NCBI RefSeq assembly: GCF_000764305.2
Contig: NW_025933238.1
Location: 192,972-256,971, forward strand
Reading direction: 5' to 3'
DNA length: 64,000 nt
Origin: Hyalella azteca
Taxonomy: Eukaryota > Arthropoda > Malacostraca > Amphipoda > Hyalellidae
The notes below the pieces were generated by a model. It was not told where the DNA came from. It did not search any database and was given only the letters and a program-made list of their open reading frames with translations. Shown piece by piece: positions 49,401 through 61,830 of the stretch (the first letter of the stretch is position 1; each line of letters starts with the position of its first letter). The position numbers and the translations under genes were made by a program.

Positions 49401-51100
49401 ACCGTTGGGCACCCAACCGACTCTCTCGACAATTTTATTGACCAAGAGCTAATTATTGAATCATTGCACAGACGTCAAACGATACCATGCAAGTGCTTGG
49501 TTCATCTTTCACCATCACTTGACCAAGCGGGCACGAAAAGAGTTCATATATTCTCGTGTGAAGCCATGGCTTTCTGGAGAGGAAATAAGCGTATCAGAAC
49601 TCGGGAGACTTACCAATAATGATCAGGGAATTCCTGGAAGAAATTTACGGTAATGTAACGATGATGACGGATGATTTGAAGCAGTGAGTTAGATACAAGG
49701 GAAACCGCCCAGTAAGTTTGCTGACAATTAACTAATTTATCAACATTACAGTCCATCAATGTTTCACTTCACGAACCGAAACTATTGGTAAATAGGACCC
49801 AATTTTAGCTATCAGCATTAACGAGTTCATAACCTGAACTATAAGAACCATACTAGACTTTACAAAGATATTAAAGTGCAGGGTTAAATAAAGACAAAAA
49901 AAAGCCCATAACAAAGATTCCGATGCAGTTCATTATATCAGAAGGCAAGATATGATCGAGACTTACTAATTACTTTCACAATTACAATATGATCGAGACG
50001 TTCGTTGGGTCAATCCACACGCGAGTGCAACGCAGGACTAAGACATCACTGTTTCTCGGCGGGGCCATCACTATATCATTCCGATTATTTTATATATCTT
50101 CTTGTAGAGAGAGAAAAAATACAAAAATACATCACACTGTAAACTTTCGAAAGTAAAAGTTCCACGGCGAACTTAGACTAAAGTTTACTTAGGAAATTAG
50201 AATTTGTTACATTTTATTGTTTTTCCAATACCAAATACAATGCAAGGTCTTTCAATGAGAGATATTAATCTTTGTGAATGAATGCAGTAATTTGTTCTTC
50301 AGGTCAACGAATACTATACAGGAACTTTATTTTAAGCAAAACGGATTTCATTGACGCAAGGCTAGTACTTACCCGAATTTATTAGAGTGGAAACAGGACG
50401 TCAAGTCGAGATATATAGCTCTAGACATTTGTTCACATGACCAACGGGCCGATGTAGAAGACAATCGTTAATAACCTAGTCAGGTTGTGGTGGGGGAATA
50501 TTATAGTAAATCTTGGCATCGAGACGTAAACTCAACACAAAGTTGCAAACAAGGCCACAAACAAGAGCTTCAATCCAAAGCCAATAGAGAAAATCCTAGT
50601 TAAAGATAATAGCGACAAGATTATACAACATAAAACAACTGAATTCGACCTCGTTAAATGCCACCCTTATACTTTGTTTTAAGTGAGTCTTTGGCATAAA
50701 AAGGTTTAATAAATAAGGAATACTTACAAAAGATAGCAAATTCTAGGGATGGACATCATGGCTCCAGTACGTAATACATTGTTACATAGCATGAACAAAT
50801 ATCACGCTTTACAATCAACAAAACCATTAAACACGAAACTTTTTAAGTTGAAAAGATACGAATGCACAAGAACCCCCTAAGCATTATCAAGAAACTAGAG
50901 TTCACACAATGTTCTTCCAAATTTTCTTAGGGATATCAGCTGCAGAAGACTTTTAATCACGCATTTCAAAGTTTTCCCTCCCATGTGATTAAGTCTAAAT
51001 CTGACGTGGAAAGTGACCAAGTCGGAAATAAGAATCCGCACCAACAACTGAAGTGGTTGCAAAAACATAGTTTTGCTTCACAGGGACGAGTACACACTCA
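46456..51100. other. Intergenic between kinase and INO80D-like gene
   Basis: It should contain the kinase promoter and 5' untranslated part (near 46456) and the 3' untranslated region of the INO80D-like gene (near 51100). Scattered ORFs under 70 codons; no domain, RNA gene or clear repeat recognised. Confidence 0.45.
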
Positions 51101-54100
51101 TCAGTGCAGTCTCGGAGCTTTTGTATCCAGCAATCGGAATCCCGCGGGCAAAACGCGACAGTCAGGAGCGTGGTAGAGCAAGGGCCGCTGTTTGCACTGC
51201 TCAATTTGATCGGCGGTATCGTGAACACGACCGATGTCAGGAGTGTTATTCACTTCGATGTCCGTCATGGAAGGATCGGATGCAGGCGGAGAAGGGAACT
51301 CCACAACAGATGTCATATCGTCATCAGAGGGAGTCGGCGGCATAGAAGGTGACGGCAGCTGACTGAAAGAACCCTGGTTGCTTTCAATACCGTCTGGTGC
51401 AGGGCTTACTGAAGGACCGGTAGAAGTTGTTCTTAGTAAATTGGGAACTTCAGATAACATATCGCCCGAAGTGGTAAAAGTTCCGGACGTTGATAGCGGT
51501 ACATTCGAAACACGCGTCAAAAAGCCAGATGATGTTAACACACTGTTATCAAATGACTCGTGTAACGAATCGACGCTAGATACATGACTTAAATTATTTA
51601 CTGCTTTAACATGCGACGGATTAGTCGTAATAGGAATCCTCGTAGGCGACTCAAAAGCTGAGTTTGCAACGCCAGTACCAATATTTTCTTTTCCTAATGA
51701 ATTGTATTGCAGTAGGTCGCCCCTACACACGGCTGAAAGAGTTGATTCACCATAGGATGCGTTCTCATCAGCACTTGGCACAACTGAAGAGCAGAAGACA
51801 TCCCCTTGATTCTTATTTGAGGCTTTGTTTGTAAAATCAGGTGCGATAATCTGTTCTGTGCAGTGGTTAAGAGTCCTTTCTCCTGTTCTGTCAAGAACTC
51901 GAGAGTTTGAAAACGCTTCGCCAATACTGGCATCCACACTTTCCTGATTGTCATCAGGCCGACAAGGGACTTCAAATGTATCAAACCCAGGCTGAGAAGC
52001 GTTTCTAATACTACTTCCAGTTAGGCTAGTTTCTGAATGAGAATCGACGATTGAAGACGTGGAAAGAGCTTGAGTGCAGGTCGCCTGGAAAGGTACAGAT
52101 GGAGCGCAGGTGGAAGTAAAATTTCCAGGGAACTGACTTCCATTCCAAGTGCAAGAGGCAGCAAGGGTCGATGGCAAGAAAGATGCTGGGTCGCTGCAGG
52201 TGGAAGTTAAAGAAGTAGGGAGGTTCTGAAGAGAAGAAAGATTCGGCTGTTCAAAGTAAGTGAGTCCTGAGTTACTACAGGAGGTGTTCACAATACAGTT
52301 AGGATCGTTAACATCTCCAGGTAGGGTAGTATTAGGTATGTTCAGAGCTGAACTAGCGGACGTAGTCGGCGGCTGTTGCAGCATCAATACATCTTGCTCG
52401 TCCATGTTACCCAAAAATTGGCTGATAACGTTAAGCACCTGCTGGTTGAAAGACGAAGAGATCATGGAGTCTATCGGCATATTGGCGTCCATAACTGAAG
52501 CGTAGGAATCGAGTGCGCCAGCAATTAGACCGGCGTCAGTAACACACTGCTGCAGCTGAGGCATGCCTGACATCAGCTGCTGTTGCTGAGATCCGCCAAC
52601 GGAAAATGCGTCTGTGGGAACGCCCGAATTGACCGCATTGGTGCTGTTGCTGCTTACTTCGACTTTAACATCTGTGAAATGAACAATACGGTAAGTTCGG
52701 ACCAAATAAAGGCAGTAATTTAGCTACATTTGTGGGACTAAATAAATGAAAGATAAAGAAACAATCTGGTCATTTTAATAGTAAAAACAAACACGCTATG
52801 TTTTTACTTTTTATGATAAACGGGAGGGTTTAATCAAACCTTATAATTCTATTACGGAAATTTACACCCAAGTACGCTTGTGTGTGTGCGGAAGCACATG
52901 TTTACAATTCCGGAATCAAGATGGTTCATATATTGAAAAAAGTTTCTCGTCAATGCGACTATAAATTGACGATTAATCTGAGAGAAACGGCAGCAAAGAA
53001 AGAAAGAGACGCTTTTCACCGTTCACCAATATTAAAAATGTTGAGACACGCACGTTAGGATGGATGAGCAACAAACATGACCTACCAGGCGAGGAGGAAC
53101 ATGGCGGGAACATGTCAGCGTGATGGTCTTCTTCCAGCAGGAGGTCGTGCAGATGCTGAGGGTCTAAGAGGCGCGACGCTGCAGCCACCACATTGCCGGG
53201 CAGCTCCAGGCTCGCGTCAAAAGATCCTGACAAGTCGTCCTCTTCTCCCTTGCCGGGACAGCAGCAGCTGTTGGTCCCGTCCCCGCATTCTGCTCGGCAG
53301 CGTTGGCAATTAGGTGACCACGTTATAATAACTTACTTGTACTTGAAGGAATTAGTTAGTAACAGGCAATAATTATTTCATCAAACCATCTAGGGGACGA
53401 ATGGGCAGTCAGTCGCACCACAGGGTTAGAAATGGAGTAGCAGCGGCCAGGACGACGTTACAGTCGTGAGACATAGTAGCACACCATGTCGCGGTCAGCA
53501 AGCGACAAATACTAACACGGCAGTCACAGTCGAGAAAAATCAATATTAAATAAAAGAGCAATAATATTTTGGACAAGAAACAATATATAATACGGTAGCA
53601 GATATACTAAAATCACTATTCCTGAAAGATTCTAATGGTTTCACATCTGGAGCATACATGTATGATTTACTGATTCAAGACCAAAACAAATCATAATAAA
53701 ACAAAAATGCAGGAGCCTTGTTTGACCAGCAAAAGGAAAAAAAAATTACATAACTAGCCCTGAGACATGACTTACCAGAACAGGCTGCAGCGCTGAATGG
53801 TGAGTGCGGTGGCGAAGACGGCAACAAGTGGAAGCCTCCAGAGGGAAGTACAAGTCCGTTGTTCATAGGAGGGCGCACGGAGGTGGAAGGTACCACTTTA
53901 CCACTGCCTCCACCCTTGCCTTTGCCGCCTTTTCCACCTCCTTTACCACCGCCCTTACCAGCGGCAGCAGCGTGTGGTGTGATGGAGCGGCGCCGCTTGC
54001 GTTTACCATAGCGTGACGACGCAGGACCTTTGCCGCGACGCCGGCACTTGCGCGCCGTGATGCCCTGTGCCGGCGAACTCGGACTCGCGCAGCCAGACTG

Positions 54101-57100
54101 CAAGTAAACGCGGCCATGGTTACGATGGGGGGTAGAGATAAGCTGGGGAGCAGTCAGGGGCGTTGATGGGCAGTGAATGGTATTGGAAGATAATGTCAAT
54201 GGCAGTCAGGCGTGTTGAAGAGAGTGCATTTGAATTTAAGGGCGGTCAGAAATATTGAGGGACAGTGAAGGATATAGCTGGAAATAATAAATGGAAGTCA
54301 CGAGTTTTAAATTACAAATTAGACAATTCATTTTATTTAAGACGATCAGTAACTTCTACTTGGAAATAATTATTAATAAGTATGTAAATCAAATAAAGGA
54401 GAAACCTGCATTGTTATTTGGTATCCCACCAAAGCAATCAAGTTTCTTCTACTGAATGCCAAGCCCAGGTCATGAGAAACATTTCTCGGTAAACACTCAC
54501 GGTGTTGTCCTCGCTGTTGGCGAGATGCTTGTGGGCAGCACAGAGCGGCTGGTCGCTAAGGCAGAAGACGGGGACCCTACAGAGGGCACCGCGCTCCTCC
54601 GTCCTGGCGCAGCACTGCACGAACATCTGCTGGTCGACGTTGTAGGTGATGTGACGCAGGCAGTGTCGTGTGCCAGGTAGCGCGGGCGCCCCACATGCCC
54701 TGCCGGGCGACGTGACGCTCTCGTCCGATGCTTCGTCGCGACACGCCACAGAACTCAGCTCATACACACACGTGGTCAGCTGTAGCAGGCACGACACGCG
54801 AGACCCACAACTGCTCATTTCACAAGCAAAATGGTAATATTGATGAAGAAGCAAATTAATATTAAAAAGTTACCAAACTTAACAGACTTGGAAATTACTT
54901 TCATTGTAGTACATACAAGATTGTAGTGCATACGCAATAAATTTGATTGACTTTAATTTTAGATACGGTAGCGTTTTTACAGTTTTCTTTAAAAAATCAT
55001 TTATAAATTATTTATGTAATTTCATAGAACCAGTTAAATGAATGTCAAAAAATCAGACGTAGAACTTTTAAATTAATGCACCAATAGAAAAATATGATAG
55101 GCTTACCTTTCATACGAAGCACTGAGCTGCTGATCCACAAGTTGCGGCTGGGATCTGGCGAAGGCAGCAGCGGTCAGACGAGGGCTGACACGCGTCGCTC
55201 TGATGAGGGCCAAAGTCTGAGCGCGGGACCGCCTTCGCCGGCGTCGCAGCACCGACAGCGTGAGCTTGGCCACGCGCGTCTCGTGGCCAGCATCATGCGA
55301 CGCTGCCTCATCAGACGCGCGGTCGCCAACGCTAGACGCCACTCTGGCCGTGATGAGGGCTTCTCTACGAGCGCTGCAGCAGTCCAGGCCAGGCATCAGA
55401 GGTGTGCTGAGCTTTATATTTTTGACATCCTGGGCATCAGTTTTACTTGATGAATGCAGGTAACGGGAATTCGTATCGCCCTCGCCATCCGCCAGCTCCA
55501 GTAGACCTGCCAAAATAAAGTTACATCTTAAAATTTTGAGGACATCTTTTAGTAGGATATATACTGCAATTAAAAGTTTTTAAAATTCATCACCACTCTG
55601 TCAACATCAACCATTTACGGCGTGCTGCTGCTGTCATCGACACATGAAAGCAATTAAACTTGACCATTCATTTGTCACGTAGTTATTAATTACCATCTAA
55701 GTTACTTATAGTATTTTAAAATTTGAAAATTTATCGATTCAAATAATCTACATAAAAATTATTCATCCAGAAATCATGCAACTTTCTGAAATTTTACCCA
55801 AATATCTGCAATAGTAATTTTTAAAGCTAATCAAATAGTAATACATGAAAATAGGCACAACAAATGACAGAACTATTCAAGCCATTGATTGATATGTTGA
55901 CCACGAACTCACTGTATGGAATAATAGGCTGACTGGTGGCCTTGCTCTGATGCGCCAGAATAGAGTGCAGCTGCTGTACAGGCTCAGGCAGATCAGGCGC
56001 AAGAGGTCCAAGATTTTCTCCGGCATTGCAGCGTACATGTAATACTTTGCAAGGAATTTCTCCCTTTAACTCGAGTTCTCTCTCAGGTTTGATGTCAATT
56101 TTTTGATCAATATTCTCAGCAGTTATGAAATTAGAAGACTGACTCAGTGGAAACCCAAGCGGCTGAACATGTTTTAAATTGCTTACACTATCATCAAATA
56201 GGTTGGTTCTAATGTGGCTCACTGAATTATTGATTAAAATTCTCTGGTCGAGAGGTTTCATCGGAGAAAGTCGAGTGGCAAGTTTTCGGGAATAGTTCCT
56301 TTCAATGGGCAACTTGTCTCCCGAGGGACGAGAGGCAAGCTGAACTTCTTCAGCACTTGTTGAAGAGTTCTCATCTTCTACTGTCTTGAACGAGACTCGT
56401 CGATGAAGAGTAGCTTTTTCCTCACAAAGACTTAAATCTTTATGTTCTAAAGAATCGGTCGCGCTTTTTCCAGCACTATTTACTGGATTAGCAGGACAAG
56501 GGACAGCAGAATTCTTCAAAATGCTGGATACTTTTGCTCTTGTTAAAACTGATAAGCCATTCTTACTAATAGATAGCGTGGGAGAAATAAAAGGAGGCGA
56601 TAAAGATTGTAAAGAAGACGAGCTAGAAATATTAGATACTATATTTGTACTTATATAGGAAGAGTTTCCTTGACCAGAATGAGCAACTCCGTAAGTAGCA
56701 CTAGATTTGAAAGATTTTGAAGCTCTAGGAGATGCAGCAGGGCTAGCTTTTCTCTTGACACCAGCAGGTGTTGATAGAGTTGTAGTTGAGTTTTGTGAAT
56801 AAAGTAAAGAGGCTGTAGAAACAACGGTAAGAGAAGTGGGTGACAGTGTTGCTTGAGACAAGAGAGAAGCAACTTGTTTCTGACTCAATCTGAACTGTTT
56901 GACAGTAGTCACCGGTACAGTAGAATCGGCAACAGTGACTGCTTTGCCAGCTCTGCTCAAGCCTCCGTGTATTTGCTCCAACTGTTTCTGCAATTGAAGT
57001 TGTTTTGCTCGAGCTTGCAATTCCGCTTCCTCTACGCTACTACGGCTTGCACAACTCAGGCCACTGTCCTCACGAGGCTGAGAACTTCCTACAACTTTGT

Positions 57101-59582
57101 TGATTTGCTTAGTAGCTAAAGGTTCTTGGCTTGATGTAGTGCGACCGCTGCCATCTGTCCCGGAGATCAGGGCATTCTGGGATACTGACATGTTCAACAC
57201 AAGCGGCGATTTATTTTCATGAAAGGGTACAGGTGACACTATGCTCGTCCTGTTTGATACTTCGTGTTTTTCTAAGCATCTTTCTCCAACAAATTCTTTA
57301 GTTTTTATGCCAACAATCCTACCATCCGGTAAAAGTCGTGCTTGCCGGATATCATTACTTGAAACTGGTACAAGCAACGATCCATTGCATGTTTTAACAG
57401 GTGAGCCACCACCAATCTTAATAAAGTTGACTAAATTTGGTGAAGGAGATGATGCCTTTATCGGACTAATAATACTGGTAGTGTACGTTGTAATAGGAAC
57501 ACTTGCTAAAGAAGGGCTTCTTGTTTGTGTCTTGTTGACTTCGGCACTGACACTAATGCTGGACTGAAAGCCAGTAGCGTTACCTGTTCTTAAGCTTGGA
57601 ACTGATGCCGTAGTGTTAGCAGAAGAATTTATAGAAGCTCCTTTAAGTTGTGAGTTCAATGTACTAGAGAGCTGCATGTTTCCCAAATTTTTAGATTGAT
57701 TAATGTCAATAGAATTTATGGGGTTAGTTCCAGTAGTTTTAGAGCAGGGATTATTAATTACAGAGTTTATTTCAGTATCCCCCAGATGCTTGGCATTTTG
57801 GAGCGATGTTACAACGGTCGGCCCACTTGATGACTTAACAACGCCGAGTTTGGAGAGCTCAGGGTAGAGCTTGGTTACATCAAATCCCGAGGGCAGGACT
57901 AGAGCGCCTCCTGAAGTACTCCTGACAGGCGAGTGATTGGTGCTGCTAAGCCACACTCTGACGCTGGTTGCACGACTTGTAGGGCTGCTAGAAGTAACAT
58001 TGGTTGTTGGGGGAGAATTTGCAAGTGGAGCTGTGCTCTTGTTGGAAACTTTAGAAACATAGGTGGATGGTGACTTGATGGTTGAGCTAATAGAAGCAGG
58101 ACTTTGGAGTAGAGGCCTGGATGAGACATGGACAGCAGGCACAGGAAGCGATGAGGAAGCCATGGATGTGACGGCCACACAAGCTTCAGATGTAGTGTAA
58201 GGTTGAGATCTATTCAACTTTTTGCCTGAATTGATATTGGTGGTTCCCAGTAGAGGGGAGCTGGAACGCAGAATGGTAGGCAGGGTGGAAGGAGAGCGTC
58301 CATATGAGGCTAGTTTACGTGGCATGCTTGTCCCTTTGTTGTCCAACCTGCTGCTGCTGCACCATCGCTGCTGAGGGGAACCCCCCACACTTCCACATCC
58401 GTTAGTCAGCTCAGTTACGCCAAATCCACTGCAACAAAACATCACTCAGTCACATCAGCTACGAAATTAGATCAATTTGTTAAATTATATGCATTTTAAA
58501 ACACAATGTCTTGGTCAGGAAACTTGATTTTTAAACAGTTGGCCAAGATGAACTATATTGAGTTCAATAAACCAAGACCAGATCACAGTGAAAATGACAA
58601 TTCAAATTCTTCTAATTTATGAAGAAGATTAGATAATTTATAAACCTCCATTTAAAGCCAAACTTCAATATAAAAAATAATAGCCAGTAGATTACAGCAG
58701 AACAAACTTACCTTAGTCATGAACATCAATTTATTGAAGGATGATTCACCTTAATCATTATTTTACAAGAAGATAAAAATTATAATTACTCATCCAAGCA
58801 GCCAAATTTGTCAAGTAATGTCTATTATATGTCAAAGGCAAGGTATAACTATGCAGATACAATAGTAAATTGGACTTTTTCCTTTAAAACATCATTTTAA
58901 ATCTTTTTAGAAATGTTGCAAGACTTTTTTTTAGTAATTTGAATACAATCTACAGGATATTTATAAATAAGCTCATAACTCTCTACTTTGAATACTTTGC
59001 ATACAACCAAAATATATTTGCAACTAAAATCACATCTTTTTATCTACTAATTTAATAGATAATTGATATCTGAAGTTCCACTCCCAGATAATATAAATCA
59101 ATCAATTCTCTGGTCATCAATCGCACATGTATAATTTAAAATGATATATTCAAACACATTTCCAGGAAGTTTTAGTTAAATAAAAACAATCAAAAGAAAC
59201 ATGTTGGAGCAATTTTGTACATCCACTTACAGCATTAAAAAAAATTTAACTCAGTACTCGCTGCAGTGAGTGACAGAGAGTGCATTTTATCATCAACAAA
59301 AAAGTGAAGTCACACACAGACAGACGACGGACGGATGGACATGACAAGCACAATAGCGCCTTTTCTCCATAAATGAGAAAATGCTTCAACAAGAGATTGA
59401 ATTAGCAATAAATAATTTGTAACCGGTGTGCAATATACCCCATATTATGAGGTGGTGTGTGAGGAGGGGTCCAGGAGTTGGGGGGAGGAGCTCTGTGCTG
59501 CTGCTCCTTGCCTGCCTCCATTCTGACTCTCCTGTGGTTTGCTTCAGAGCACCTCTTGGTAATGGCATTACACTTTCTCTTC
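51101..59582 (-). CDS. INO80D: INO80D-like chromatin protein, 5' end missing
   Basis: Exons: 59582-59439 (tentative), 58428-55913, 55506-55107, 54810-54501, 54097-53776, 53289-53086, 52671-51101. All junctions keep frame, giving at least 1800 residues. Exon 54810-54501 carries CGAPALPGTRHCLRHITYN, QQMFVQCC, ALCRVPVFCLSDQPLCAAH: the C3Hc3H-type zinc finger shared by INO80D and KANSL2. The CRVPVF...PLCxxH spacing and wording fit INO80D better. Exon 58428-55913 encodes a long Ser/Thr-rich disordered region. Exon 54097-53776 has a basic tract (GKRKRRRS) and a Gly/Lys run. Exon 53289-53086 has an acidic amphipathic stretch (LDPQHLHDLLLEEDHHADMF). The last exon is Ser/Gln-rich, ending in PSMPPTPSDDDM and similar. 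INO80D is a metazoan-specific subunit of the INO80 chromatin remodeller. The N-terminal first zinc finger is not in the window and must lie upstream. The human protein is about 1030 aa, so this one is unusually long. Confidence 0.72.
58429..59438 (-). other. Intron of the INO80D-like gene
   Basis: AT-rich with hairpin element copy 5 at 59236-59387. No other feature. The upstream exon is supported only by phase and splice sites. Confidence 0.4.
59236..59387 (-). repeat. Hairpin element, copy 5
   Basis: Reverse orientation: AACTCAGTACTCGCTGCAGTGAGT at the left and CATAAATGAGAAAATGC at the right, with GTCACACACAGACAGACGAC and GGACGGATGGACATGACAAG in the loop region. The palindrome has one change. 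Confidence 0.78.
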
Positions 59583-60424
59583 CTTTGCAGAAAAAAACAC
59601 TCAACTGCACAAACAAGCAAACGTCATACATTTGTATAAAATGAATAACAAATAGAATTGATAAAATCAGAAGTCATGAACTGAGGGTTGGTAAAAATAA
59701 TTAATTTCTTTTGGCTACTTGACTATATAATTTAGAACAGCATATGACTCCTACTAATTTTTAGAAATAATATTGGTTTGAACAGCAGGAAAGGGCAAGA
59801 TCTTGATGCTAACAGAAAATGGAATAAATTGTCCGAATGACTCATTTACTCAAAACAGATTGGAAAATAGTCGATTGTCAGCACCTGTTGCAAGTTGAAG
59901 AATAGTTCACCTCATCGAATGGTTCATTCACATTCAACCGAGTTCTTGCAGCTAATTCAGTTTGTGTCCCTCAAGGTGTTTATCATTCAAAGTTATTCTT
60001 TACACTTGTATTGATTTGTCAATCAGGCAGGTAAAGAAAACAAATGAATCCACTCAATCCTTTTTTCAGCTAAAAAAGTTGGTAATAACTGGTTCAAAAA
60101 AGATAATTCCATTCCAATTGAAGAAAAGTGAAAGAACTACAATATTTTTTTTTGCAAAAGGAAGAATTTTCTCCATCAAAATCACAAATTGAATTGTATG
60201 TATGAAATATTTCAAATAGTTTTCCTATACGTAAGTGTGCCTGATATATCTTGCAAGGTTTTCCTATACATAAGGGTTGAACTGACAGATTATCAATTCT
60301 CTAAAAGATCTCTCAGTTGGAATGAAGCCATTTTATTACAACACTTCTCTTTAACTTCACTTCTTGTTTGTCTGTCTGTCTCGACAGACAAACAAATCGA
60401 CATTTAACACACTTCTACCTTTCC
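59583..60424. other. AT-rich sequence with a small palindrome
   Basis: At about 60366-60393 GTTTGTCTGTC and GACAGACAAAC form an 11-bp stem with a 6-base loop. No gene recognised. It is probably intron or upstream sequence of the INO80D-like gene. Confidence 0.4.
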
Positions 60425-60850
60425 AACCGATCTGAAATTTGGCACACTAGCGTAAAGTTGGAGACAATGCATGAATCAATTGACAGAATAAATAATTTTA
60501 TCAATTAAAAAATTTTTTTTTCATTATTAAAAAAATTTTACAAATAATTTTGTCTTCCACAAATCTAATAATTCATATATGAGACAATTTGACCCGTCCA
60601 ATTGATCTGAAATTTTGCACAATTGCATAAAGTCAGAGACAATGCATGAATCAATTGACAGAATAAATAATTTTATCAATTAAAAAAATGTTTTTTCATT
60701 ATTAAAAAAATTTTACAAATAATTTCGTCTTCCACAAATCTAATAATTCATATATGAGACAATTTGACCTGTCCAATTGATCTGAAATTTTGCACAATTG
60801 CATAAAGTCAGAGACAATGCATGAATCAATTGACAGAATAAATAATTTTG
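60425..60850. repeat. 175-bp tandem repeat, about 2.4 units
   Basis: The word GAGACAATGCATGAATCAAT occurs at 60461, 60636 and 60811, exactly 175 bp apart, within units that begin GATCTGAAATTTTGCACA and include GTCTTCCACAAATCTAATAA. The last unit is incomplete. Confidence 0.92.
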
Positions 60851-61559
60851 AAAATTTACAAAATTTTTATATCTCAAAAAATTTTGAAAAATAATTTTTT
60901 TTAATATTTGAAAATAAAATTAGAAATTCATTGTACATGTGTAACATCCAAGACACTGTATTGTTCAGAAGTGTTGTCTTTAAAAAGTATTTTTTAAACG
61001 CATATTATTTAAATTGCTGGCAGATGCACAGAAATACATTTATACTGTGGAAGCAAGATTATAAGCCAGGGTGTGAAGAGAGCCAAGTAGAGAGTGAGTA
61101 CTTGCACTTTCATTACATTTGATTACAAAAATATTTAAATTCCCTGATACGGTATTTCAAAGCCTATCATCGAGTTTATATTTGAGTTTATAACTTGGAT
61201 ATAAAGCAAAAATAATTTGATTACGTTTTTCTTAGCTCACTTTCGTGTCTGTCTGTGATGATCAAATCTTGCAATCGATATTTCACCAACTTTCCCGCTA
61301 GCTAGCGCTCTGAAACTTTTAGGGAAGCTCAGCTCCCAATGACAATACAATAATCAATAATTTGTTGTACGTTTCCAGGCGTATTTATTCAATGAAATGC
61401 GTGGAATTTATTAAATTGGTGCATGAAATGAAATGAAATTACATGCACCAATGTATCCCCTCGAATACAATTTTCTACAGAACTTCGAAAAGAATTTTCT
61501 TTCGTGCATTTGCGTGGCCAACTGAAATAAAATGAATATTATGTAGGACTAAAAAGGAG

Positions 61560-61830
61560 AAAATAAAATACTTAAAAAACCTTTTTAAAAGACCACATTT
61601 TTCTTGTGGACTAAAAAATAGAAAATAAATTATGGCTCGCCCCAAAAAACGTGGGTCGGGCTGATTTATGATTAAAGCGAGAAGCACACAACACACGAAT
61701 TTTGGAAATTTGATGGTGAACGTACAGCCCGACCCATGTTTTTGGGGCGAGCCATAATTTATTTTCTATTTTTTAGTCCACAAGAAAAACGTGGTTTTTA
61801 AAAAAGTTTTTTTAAGTATTTTATTTTATT
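61560..61830. mobile_element. Foldback element with about 104-bp near-perfect arms
   Basis: The left arm 61560-61663 and right arm 61725-61830 are inverted copies with few mismatches, including TTATGGCTCGCCCCAAAAA, GTCGGGCTG and GTGGACTAAAAAATAG; the spacer is about 61 bp. It has the form of a MITE or a recent inverted duplication. A transcript would fold into a long hairpin. No target duplication identified. Confidence 0.88.
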
